From Closterium sp. NIES-65 (lineage: Eukaryota; Streptophyta; Zygnematophyceae; Desmidiales; Closteriaceae): 64,000 nt of DNA. The notes under the pieces are model-generated. The model searched no databases. It worked only from the letters and a program-made list of their open reading frames with translations, and was not told where the DNA came from. The translations under genes and the position numbers were made by a program. The stretch spans positions 434,001 through 498,000 of the forward strand of contig CANXME010002000.1 of NCBI GenBank assembly GCA_948144175.1. The letters run 5' to 3'. The stretch's first letter is position 1. Each line of letters opens with the position of its first letter. Of the stretch, positions 56,980-64,000 are shown in pieces.

Positions 56980-58049
56980 GCAAAGCAGCGCCCCTTAAAC
57001 GGTGCGGCAGCTGCATTCGTTGCGACGGCGTGTACACTGGCGTGCTCGGTCGGTCCCCGAGGACGATGTCCGTAATAGGACCCCGGTCTCGGTCGGCGTA
57101 GAATGTCGATCTTCTCGGCGAGCGCGAGAATCTCGTTGAAGTTAGAGAGTCCGCGCAGCATTATCTCGTGCGAGATGTCCGGCTTCAGCCCTCCGATGTA
57201 ACGGTCCACCCGCTCCGCTTCGTGCATGTAGCCGACCTGCTCGCAAAGTGCGAGAAAACCGCTGGTATAGTCTTGAACTGACCCGAGCTGGCGCCAAGTG
57301 CGCAGTTTCTGACGCGCCGAAATTGAAGCCGCGATCGGCTCAAAACGCGCCCGAAGTCCTGCGCACCACGCATCCCACGTGCTGTATTGGGCGGTCTCGC
57401 AGAACGAACTCCAGGTGACAGCTGGACTCGAGGGCCCTTCCTCGTGCGACGGTGGCTCGTAGGCGCGTGGCGACGTCACGATGACTCGCCACCAGTCCAT
57501 GGCGGGGCCCCTTGGCAGTGAAACCGCATACCGGATCTTTGCGGCGTCCGACTCGACGTAATTGGCGTCGAAGAAAACGTTCATCGTGAAGACCCACGAT
57601 TGAACTGTCGGACCGCCGCGTTGACTTGGGTCGAAGCAGGGCGGGCGTTGCGGCTTGAGCGGCATTGGTGCCATGTTGGGTTGTTCGCCACTTGTCGCCG
57701 CAAATTCCACGTGCCGACGGACTTCTCGAGGCTCCCGTGGGCTTGGTGCGATCCTGTTTCCTCCCATGCCAGGCATCGGCTGGGCGGCGCCCTCACTGGC
57801 TGCGCCTGAGCGTTGTCCCGTGCTGTCGTGTTGTGTTGGTGTGCCGGACGAGATGATGATCGGCTCATCCGAACGTGCAGATGCGTTTGTTGGTGCGTGG
57901 GATGTCGTCGGTATGTTCATCGTGGATTGTTGACGGGCGGAGTCACGTTCCGCCGTGAGGGTCGCGATTTCAAGCGCCGAATCCTCCAGTTGACGCACGA
58001 GACGATCAAGTTGCTCCTGCGTCAATGTGGCGAGCGTGAAGTCGGCCAT
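56871..58049 (-). CDS. Gypsy 2 gag (392 aa), intact
   Basis: The start MADFTLATLTQEQL at 58049 is preferred over an upstream GTG in the same frame. A coiled-coil-like N-terminus (residues about 8-45) is followed by a low-complexity region, a capsid domain with FDPSQRGG, RGPAMDWWR and YIGGLKPDISHEIM, and one CCHC zinc knuckle CFACNRPGHRKSEC near residue 365. Role known for Ty3/gypsy: forms the particle shell and packages RNA. Its stop lies 108 bases inside the start of the pol frame. Confidence 0.92.
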   Translation of the reverse strand: MADFTLATLTQEQLDRLVRQLEDSALEIATLTAERDSARQQSTMNIPTTSHAPTNASARSDEPIIISSGTPTQHDSTGQRSGAASEGAAQPMPGMGGNRIAPSPREPREVRRHVEFAATSGEQPNMAPMPLKPQRPPCFDPSQRGGPTVQSWVFTMNVFFDANYVESDAAKIRYAVSLPRGPAMDWWRVIVTSPRAYEPPSHEEGPSSPAVTWSSFCETAQYSTWDAWCAGLRARFEPIAASISARQKLRTWRQLGSVQDYTSGFLALCEQVGYMHEAERVDRYIGGLKPDISHEIMLRGLSNFNEILALAEKIDILRRPRPGSYYGHRPRGPTEHASVHAVATNAAAAPFKGRCFACNRPGHRKSECPEELRRRGAEQGRESQRQGNASSQ

Positions 58050-58231
58050 GGCGGGGGTGTCGGGCAAGCTCAGCGAGAGCCTCGGTCGTGGCCGTGCGTG
58101 CTTGCGAGAGAGCACTACGAGCGGCGGTGCTGTATCGCTGAGAGACGTCTACCCCCCCCAAAAATTGAGATAGTGGGGAAGCGAAGGTGTGGATGCGGTC
58201 CGAGATGGGATCGTAGGCTCTGAATACCAAG

Positions 58232-58562
58232 TGTTACGAGTGCAATTGAGTGAACGAACGAGAATTGCACTATCGAAGCAAGAGTACAATGAGCGAAGGC
58301 ATGAGCGAAGAATATATAGCGAAACTACAGTGGTAACGGTAATGGTCGCGCGACGAGCCTGGGACTGAGGTTGGGAACGTGTCGAAGCGTAGGCCCGGAG
58401 CGCGGGTTACCAGCCGAGCCGTGAGGTCGGGATGCGATGTGCGAAAATGGCGGGATGATGAATGATGCGATGGTCGCGAGTGGTAACGGTGCTGACTGAG
58501 GTGCTACAGTGATGTACGCGTTGAGCAGAGATGCGAAGTAAGGAAAAGGGAATTTCCTTACA
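58232..58562 (-). repeat. 5' LTR of gypsy 2
   Basis: 331 bp; differs from the left copy by G for A at tgttacg and T for C at gagcctggg. Confidence 0.95.
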
Positions 58563-58843
58563 GTTATGAATGAACTTGCAGAGTGTGCAGTAAAACGAAT
58601 ATTGAGAATGATTTAGTACTGAAGTACTGAATTCCGATACAATGGAAGTGACGAGGCCTAAATAGGGGAAGTCCTAGCTAGGCGGGGAGGTTGGGCGAGG
58701 ATGGCTTGGTGATGGTTGCGTTTGGTGCGGAGGCGACTCGGGAGTGGTTCGGTGCGACAAAATAGGAAGGACAGGTTCGTCGCGTGACCCTCGGGATGGC
58801 CTCGCTAACGAGTGCCTCATTAAGGATTCTGTAAATCCTTACA

Positions 58844-59119
58844 TTGAGTGAAGCAAAAACGGGTTTAACTCCATCCTTCCTGCTATATTCGCATGCCCAA
58901 GGGTTACCACTAGAGGTAGCCAGAGTCGTGAATGTTTTCGCTATCGAATACCGTGAGACGGACGTTCAATTCACACCCGACTTGAAGTTGAAGGCTGGGA
59001 CGGACTCGTCCGAGGCTGGAACTCACGTTTTGGCATACTTTTCAGACCACAGGCTCGGAGCATTGCTTCTGTCGTTTTGCGCGGCTGTGGCGCCGATTTG
59101 CCACAAACCTACGCGCTGA
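58844..59119 (+). pseudogene. Fragment of a retroelement integrase-like frame
   Basis: Open frame reading LSEAKTGLTPSFLLYSHAQG, similar to the conserved segment after the integrase core in gypsy-type elements (xTGxTPxxLxYG). The frame can be followed backwards across the solo LTR into 52720-52762 (HSNIIL before the duplicated ttgag), so the solo LTR seems to have landed in an older element remnant. Too short to class further. Confidence 0.45.
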
Positions 59120-59600
59120 TGGCTTCACACCCCAACCGAACCTAGTGAATGGCACGGTAGAGGGCCATCAGATTGCGAGGCGCGGCGGCTAGCGGTGCGA
59201 GGAGGGCCGCCGATACCCAACGAGGTTGAGGTGGGAGTAGGGGACGGAGAGCAGGAAGGGAGGGGGTTTGGTTTCAAAGGCGGTTCGATCTTACGGCATT
59301 TCCTTTGTTCACCCATCCCCACCCCATGTCAGCTCGCAGAAAATCTCTATTTCGTTGGTTGCTGTCTGCTCGTCCCTCTGTTTTTCTTGCAATTGGCCCT
59401 CATTCGCTCGATTTCGATCAACCCACCCACGATTTATTTCTCCTCCATTCGCGGTTGTCCCTGCGCTCGCCCGCTTAGGTGCCCTTAGAAGTCTTACCGC
59501 CCCATCTTAGTAGCCCTTCGACGCCTTGGTCTCGTTCCTAGCCTCGCCCCATCTAGTAGCCCGTCGTCCTTTTCTCTGCCCACGCGTACAGTTCTCCAAC
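59120..59600. other. Probable promoter and 5' UTR of the fucosyltransferase-like gene
   Basis: No gene is seen. The last 250 bases are pyrimidine-rich (ctcgtccctctgtttttctt and similar). No TATA box is clear. Confidence 0.4.
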
Positions 59601-61973
59601 ATGCGTCACCCGTCGCACGGCGACCGTTCGTCGCATGGCGACCGTTTCTGGAGGCGCTCGTGCGACTTCAGCGGGCTAAGGGAGCCGCTGATGATGCCGA
59701 CCTGCATGCCGCAATCGCCGCCGCATCCTGCGCAGCTGCACAAGTGGGCGGACCGCGCCGTGTACGCGTTCTGCGTGGCGCTGCTTCTCGGCTCGCTCCT
59801 CTTGGTCCACCACACCACCCGTCGTGAAGCGGACTCGAGAAGCACCAACTCAATGCAAGCCAACTCGTCCGTTCTTATTAGGAACAGCAGCGATACTAGC
59901 GGCGCGGGACGATTACAGCGGCGCGTGGCAGCATCTCTCTTCTACGATAACGCGAATTGCTCTAACAATAGCACACGCGTAACGATATCGGGACGCAGGT
60001 ATTTAGAACAAGATGTTGACGCTGATGCTTCGCCGTTTCCCGCGTGGCAACCCATCACGTGGGCTCCGGAGAAAGACAAGTACCTTTTGGCCACGTGTAC
60101 ACACGGCCACGTGGCGGACCGCGTCGTGTGCTTGCAGCGGTATGTGCTTGTAGCAGCGATGCTGAATCGCACTCTCGTCATTCCCGAGGACGACGTGTGC
60201 GGTGATGCGCGTCATTCCGCGAATCACGGAGACGCTACCGACAGCATGATTAGTGGAATTAGTAGTATAGATAGTGATACTAGGACTAATAGGCGACGTC
60301 ACCGTGACGTCGGTCCGCCGTCCGTTAGTTTCTCGCGGGTGTTGGATCTCGCAAATTTGGAACAGTGCTTTTCCGGCGACAGCAGCGGCATTGGCAGCGG
60401 CAGCAGCAGCAGCGGCGGTCAGAACGCGAGTCCTGGTTCTAACAGCGCCGTGGAAGACGGAAGAGCGAAATCTGCAAGGCGGCTGAGTAACGTGTCACTG
60501 TCTGAAACCAGCGAAAACAGCGGCGGAGACAGCGGCGGGAACAACGGGAACGACGAGAGGGCGATCATGCCTCGCGTAATGACATTGTCTCGCTTCTTGC
60601 GGCTTCGACGAATGAAAACCGTCCACGTGGATAGTCTCGTGTGCGGCCATTCCGCTGGCAGCTGCTCTGTCCCCTCTCACTGCACGTCCTCTCACCGCGA
60701 ACTTCGCGAAAGTAAATTGCACGAAGCCGATGTAACCCGAGTAACCCTCCCTCGTCGCACGGATCGCATGCCACCCTTCGTTTCAAGCATCTCCGACTTC
60801 CCTAGCGCAATAATCACCGACGCGCCTCGATCGTACCGCGCGTCGGTACTCTCTCTCGGGGATCTCAGCCACTTAAACGCGTCGGATCTTCCTATCGGAG
60901 CAGACGTCCCATATCGCGTATTTCGCCAGTTGCTTCTATCGAACCTTGAGAATATCGGGTCTACGACAAGCGTGAGAGCTGGTTGCGAGTTTCCGTTGCA
61001 GCCGTCTCGCGAAGTTGTGACTCTAGTGGATTGGTACCGGCGGGAGTATATCGGAGGTGACTATGCCGCGTTGCGCCTGGAACGGCGAGCGTGCTTCAGC
61101 GAACGGAGTCGAAGCAGCGCGGAAGATTCGGAAGCAGCGTTAGCAAGGAGTGACGAGGTGCAAGCAACGAGTGGCGTCGATATGGGGGTGAATGGGAAAG
61201 GATATCTTTTCGAATCGGTGGTGGACACGTGGAGGAAGCAGGTTGGGCAGAAGGACGGGCAGAGAAACGAAACCGAGCAGGGATATTTGCCCCTTGCTGC
61301 AGTTGCCTCGTTTGTGGGGGACTCGTTAGAGTCTCAAGGCATCCGGGTGCTGTTTCTCAGCAGAAATGGAGAAGAAAGTTGTGCCGTGGATGGAGCCCTA
61401 ACTGCCCTGCTGTCTGCACGCGGCATTACAGTCATGCGTCTACAGTCTGTTATCAAGTCCTTCAATAAGAAGCCCATTGGTGCTAGTGATGGTGATTGCA
61501 AGGATGGTGATTGTGGGAGGGACAGCAACACGAGAAGCGAGAACAGCAGCAGCTGGAGCAACGACAAGATTGGCAGGAGGGATGATGGTGATGATGAGGG
61601 AGAGGTAGGTAAAGAGGGCGATGATGGCAGGGACGGATTGAGAGAGGCAGAAACAGAGGGAGATGGAGAAGTAGCAGCAGCATCAGTGTCAGCTGACGTG
61701 GCAGCATCAGCAGAGCTTCTACTAGCTGCCAGTGCCCGCACTCTGCTTCTCTCTCCTGTCCACCTCTCTCCATTCTTTTCTCCTTCTACCTCCTCCTCCT
61801 CCTCCTCCTCCTCCTCCTCCTCCTCCTCCTCCTCCTCCTCCTCCTCCTCCTCCTCCTCCTCTCCCTCTTCCTCCCCCTCCCACCCTCCCCTCTCCCTCTC
61901 CCTCTCAGCCATTCACATTCTAAACCTGCGGCGGGCTATGGGCATGGACTCTTGCTCTGACGCGCTGCTATGA
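59601..61973 (+). CDS. O-fucosyltransferase-like type II membrane protein, intronless
   Basis: 790 residues from ATG 59601; the frame is open 75 bases further up, but no ATG is seen there. One membrane anchor near residues 52-72 (AVYAFCVALLLGSLLLV) follows a short basic N-terminus: a Golgi-type signal anchor. A globular block begins KYLLATCTHGHVADRVVCLQ and continues with YVLVAAMLNRTLVIPEDD, close to the start of GDP-fucose O-fucosyltransferase domains. Later blocks YAALRLERRACFSE and SFVGDSLESQGIRVLFLSRN fit the second half of such domains. Long Ser/Gly/Asn-rich insertions (about 215-320) and a poly-Ser tract (about 730-758) break the domain. Expected role: transfer of fucose, or a related sugar, to protein or wall polysaccharide in the Golgi. 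The family call rests on motif memory only; catalytic residues are not certain. Confidence 0.6.
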   Translation: MRHPSHGDRSSHGDRFWRRSCDFSGLREPLMMPTCMPQSPPHPAQLHKWADRAVYAFCVALLLGSLLLVHHTTRREADSRSTNSMQANSSVLIRNSSDTSGAGRLQRRVAASLFYDNANCSNNSTRVTISGRRYLEQDVDADASPFPAWQPITWAPEKDKYLLATCTHGHVADRVVCLQRYVLVAAMLNRTLVIPEDDVCGDARHSANHGDATDSMISGISSIDSDTRTNRRRHRDVGPPSVSFSRVLDLANLEQCFSGDSSGIGSGSSSSGGQNASPGSNSAVEDGRAKSARRLSNVSLSETSENSGGDSGGNNGNDERAIMPRVMTLSRFLRLRRMKTVHVDSLVCGHSAGSCSVPSHCTSSHRELRESKLHEADVTRVTLPRRTDRMPPFVSSISDFPSAIITDAPRSYRASVLSLGDLSHLNASDLPIGADVPYRVFRQLLLSNLENIGSTTSVRAGCEFPLQPSREVVTLVDWYRREYIGGDYAALRLERRACFSERSRSSAEDSEAALARSDEVQATSGVDMGVNGKGYLFESVVDTWRKQVGQKDGQRNETEQGYLPLAAVASFVGDSLESQGIRVLFLSRNGEESCAVDGALTALLSARGITVMRLQSVIKSFNKKPIGASDGDCKDGDCGRDSNTRSENSSSWSNDKIGRRDDGDDEGEVGKEGDDGRDGLREAETEGDGEVAAASVSADVAASAELLLAASARTLLLSPVHLSPFFSPSTSSSSSSSSSSSSSSSSSSSSSSSSPSSSPSHPPLSLSLSAIHILNLRRAMGMDSCSDALL
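61788..61862 (+). repeat. TCC trinucleotide repeat coding poly-Ser
   Basis: About 24 nearly perfect TCC units inside the fucosyltransferase-like frame, encoding an uninterrupted serine run. Such tracts are prone to length change; here all units are in frame. Confidence 0.95.
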
Positions 61974-63029
61974 GATGCTGCTGCGGAGCAAAACTGCGCT
62001 TTTTCTGACCCAAGTTTAAAGCCCACAGAGGGCTAGAGCCAAAGCTTGGCTCGAGCTGCCGACCCCAAGCTGTGACGAGCTGCTCTGGAATGCTGCTGAC
62101 CTTGGTGAAGCAACAGAGCGCCCAACTCTGCCTGACTGTGATGTGAGCCTGCCGGTGACATGCTGCTGTATTGTGTTGCTGTGACATGCTGCTGTATAGT
62201 GTTGCTGTGACATGCTGCTGTATTGTGTTGCTGTGACATGCTGCTGTATTGTGTTGCTGTGACATGCTGCTGTATTGTGCTGCTGTGACTTGCTGCTGCG
62301 GGTGGAACGCAGGCTGCAAGGCAGATGGTCGGAACAATCACTGCAATTGACTCTGCTGCTATTAGCTCATTCACTCTGACAGAAGCTACCACCTAGTTCT
62401 TCTAGGGTGAATTCTCTGCATCTGGCAGTGGCATTACACAATTTTCCTAGACATGAAAGAAGTAATTGTAGGTAACATGGCAGAATCTTCTTAGGGCTTT
62501 ATCTACATAATCCGGTAATTTCCTATGAGTTTCAATTTTGGCATAATCTCGATTTTGTTCAACTTCTTACGAGTATTGTGGACCTCTCGCTTCCAGCCTG
62601 GACACCAAAGCCGATCAGGTTCAGGTGTTGAACCAGATTCACATGCAGCATAAACCTGATCAGCATGCGTCTCGTGATTTGCAAGTGGGCTCGGATACAC
62701 CTGAGAATATATCCAATCACGAAGGAGCAACGTGACACCACCGCGGCTGAACAAGAGCAGGTCGACCCAGAGGGCCATCTCGCTGAAACCTAGTTCCAGC
62801 GCGCCGCAGGGAACAAACACAACCGCGACTCGGTGACTCTCCCCTCCCTCTCATTTTCCTCGAATACTGTAAATACGGTATGTTCGCTTATCCAACACAA
62901 TCAACAAGTACAGAAACTTATCAAGTCGGCAAGAAGTAGAACAGATTCTCAACTTGACTGTACGTTATTCCTAAATTCGTATTGTAATTCTACACGACGC
63001 AGCGCACAGGTTGTTCCCAGCTTTCCAGA
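61974..63029. other. Spacer between the last two genes
   Basis: Holds the 3' region of the fucosyltransferase-like gene, the 26-bp array at 62156-62290 and, near the right end, the promoter region of the root-cap gene. aaatacggtatg lies about 160 bases before its ATG. No coding sequence is recognised. Confidence 0.45.
62156..62290. repeat. 26-bp minisatellite, five copies
   Basis: Units tgacatgctgctgtattgtg(ttgctg) start at 62156, 62182, 62208, 62234 and 62260, with a degenerate sixth at 62286. It lies about 180 bases after the stop of the fucosyltransferase-like gene and may be in its 3' UTR. Confidence 0.92.
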
Positions 63030-64000
63030 ATGGCTAGAGCCGCGCTTCTCGCGCTGTCCCTGGCGCTGCTGCTCGCAGTCGCCCGCGCTGGCAGCCCCAT
63101 CACGAGCGGCACTGCGAATGAGAAGCCCGACCAGAGCAGCAAGAAGGACGACGGGCTCATGACCGAAATCCCCGCGGATATCGCAAAGCAGGCCGCGACG
63201 GGCAATGCAGCTGGAGTCACCTACGTGGACACAGCACAGGATTCGTTCTTTATGGCTGATGTGAAGAAGGCCGGGTGGAACGCGCAGAAATGCCCGCCTG
63301 GATTGAACAAGGAGCTAGCAGGAGCGTGCACGCCGAAAAATTGTTCAAAGGGAGGCATCCCCGCTAAGTGGAAAACCGCTTATCTGCAAAAGAACAAGCT
63401 GGGTTACGAGCTGTACGTGCCCGGTAACCCGCTGACGGTGCTCAAGGCTAACCCCGCGTCGTGCTGCAACACCTGCGCCGCGACTCCGCTGTGCACGTAC
63501 TGGCAGTACATCCCCGATATAACCATCGACGGGAAGAAGGGCAAGGGTGCGTGCTATTTGATCCACGACCAGATTGATTTCACCTGCGGAGAGATGACCG
63601 CGCAGTATTCGACGGAAACGAAGCCGGTGAACCTGCAGGTGCGCATCGGTGGAGAGTGTAACCCTAGCGCGAAGATTCTCAACGACCCGCACTTGGTCGG
63701 CGCGCACGGCACGCATTTCGACTTCAACGGCCGGCCCGACAAGGCGTTCTGCCTGCTGACGGACCGCGATCTTCATGTGAACATGCTGCTGAGGGGTTAT
63801 TATGATGAGCGCACCGATAATGCCGCGCTTGTCGTTGACGGCAAGGCGGTGCACACGTGGATTAAGGAGCTCGGGATGGTCTGGACCGCCGGGAGCGCGG
63901 ATCACAAGGTTCGGCTCGCGGCGCGCAGCGGTAAGCAACAGGAGCGCGGCGACGGGTTTACGAAGACCATCGAGATTGACGGGGAGGAGATCCCTCGGAT
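63030..64000 (+). CDS. Secreted PAN/apple plus root-cap domain protein, 5' part
   Basis: 323 residues are visible and open to the window edge, so the 3' end is missing. Start at ATG 63030: a clear signal peptide (MARAALLALSLALLLAVARA, cleavage after ARA-G) follows at once. Residues about 140-190 are Cys-rich (CCNTCAATPLCTYWQY, then GACYLI and FTCGE), like a PAN/apple domain for protein or sugar binding. From about residue 207, GECNPSAKILNDPHLVGAHG and FDFNGRPDKAFCLLTDRDLH match the plant root-cap domain (late-embryogenesis-like family), which usually runs on for about 50 residues and is followed by more sequence. Expected location is the cell wall or apoplast; biochemical function of the family is unknown. 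No introns are seen. Confidence 0.75.
   Translation, partial: MARAALLALSLALLLAVARAGSPITSGTANEKPDQSSKKDDGLMTEIPADIAKQAATGNAAGVTYVDTAQDSFFMADVKKAGWNAQKCPPGLNKELAGACTPKNCSKGGIPAKWKTAYLQKNKLGYELYVPGNPLTVLKANPASCCNTCAATPLCTYWQYIPDITIDGKKGKGACYLIHDQIDFTCGEMTAQYSTETKPVNLQVRIGGECNPSAKILNDPHLVGAHGTHFDFNGRPDKAFCLLTDRDLHVNMLLRGYYDERTDNAALVVDGKAVHTWIKELGMVWTAGSADHKVRLAARSGKQQERGDGFTKTIEIDGEEIPR

Larger units (their letters stand above)
52769..58562 (-). mobile_element. Ty3/gypsy element 2 (chromovirus type), recent
   Basis: 5794 bp with 331-bp LTRs at 52769-53099 and 58232-58562 that differ at only two positions. Flanked by gttat at 52764-52768 and 58563-58567. Primer-binding site ttggtattcagagcc next to the right LTR and a polypurine tract aggaggggggggtag next to the left one, so transcription runs right to left. 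Gag is intact. Pol has three stops and a 251-bp LTR remnant. Confidence 0.96.
52763..58843. mobile_element. Solo LTR (about 282 bp) hosting gypsy 2
   Basis: tgttat at 52763-52768 plus 58568-58843 form one LTR-like unit, TGTTAT...CCTTACA, flanked by the 5-bp duplication ttgag (52758-52762, 58844-58848). Gypsy 2 with its duplicated gttat separates the pieces. Its ends resemble those of the gypsy 2 LTR (TGTTA...TTACA), so it is probably a related family reduced to a single LTR by recombination. Confidence 0.82.

Noticed and set aside
52763..58843. Treating 52763-58843 as one larger gypsy with 5' and 3' LTR pieces
   Set aside because: The outer pieces are not copies of each other but two parts of one LTR, and separate target duplications (ttgag outside, gttat inside) fit nesting.
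61334..61912. Minus-strand poly-Glu frame opposite the fucosyltransferase-like gene
   Set aside because: Produced by the TCC repeat read in reverse; no other support.
59606..63220. Other minus-strand frames in the right-hand genes
   Set aside because: Each lies opposite a plus-strand frame with a signal anchor or signal peptide and domain motifs, and none has recognisable content.

Overview
The window is nuclear DNA of a streptophyte (land-plant lineage). The evidence is a Golgi alpha-mannosidase I of the plant MNS1/MNS2 type, a secreted protein with a plant root-cap domain, a plant universal stress protein, short interstitial TTTAGGG (plant-type telomere) repeats, and many Ty1/copia, Ty3/gypsy and hAT elements. 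High GC, very GC-rich retroelement leaders and heavily duplicated exons suggest a charophyte alga or other early-diverging lineage. That placement is inference; nothing here fixes the species.

Four host genes are visible, all on the + strand: a five-exon universal stress protein (1155-6965), a thirteen-exon class I alpha-1,2-mannosidase (39074-52616), an intronless O-fucosyltransferase-like type II membrane protein (59601-61973), and an intronless secreted root-cap/PAN-type protein that runs off the right edge (63030-64000). With the mobile DNA removed, the first two genes would lie about 1 kb apart and the second and third about 0.9 kb apart, so a compact gene row has been expanded by insertions.

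Mobile DNA. A 2.9-kb hAT transposon with perfect 8-bp target duplications sits in the last intron of the stress-protein gene. A decayed copia element (7072-10837) follows. One Ty3/gypsy element (11009-38369, minus strand, 5-bp target duplications TGTTT) then contains a 3'-truncated copia (15358-21851), a second copia (22622-28987), a 561-bp hAT-like MITE (29280-29840), and a second hAT-like MITE in its 5' LTR. That last MITE was itself invaded by a copia with a fully open 1967-residue gag-pol (30580-38093). A young chromovirus-type gypsy (52769-58562) lies inside a solo LTR and carries a 251-bp LTR remnant in pol.

The most unusual signal is in the introns of the two multi-exon genes. Decayed partial copies of the neighbouring exon ('exon echoes') stand in series before acceptors and after donors. 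Short tandem arrays start exactly at, or a few bases from, the 5' splice sites, with a different unit at each site (35, 29, 17, 10 bp; in one case TTTAGGG). This looks like repeated local break repair or slippage focused on exon borders. I know of no named system for it.

Exon borders were placed by reading-frame phase, GT/AG sites and remembered family motifs. No alignment or transcript was available.
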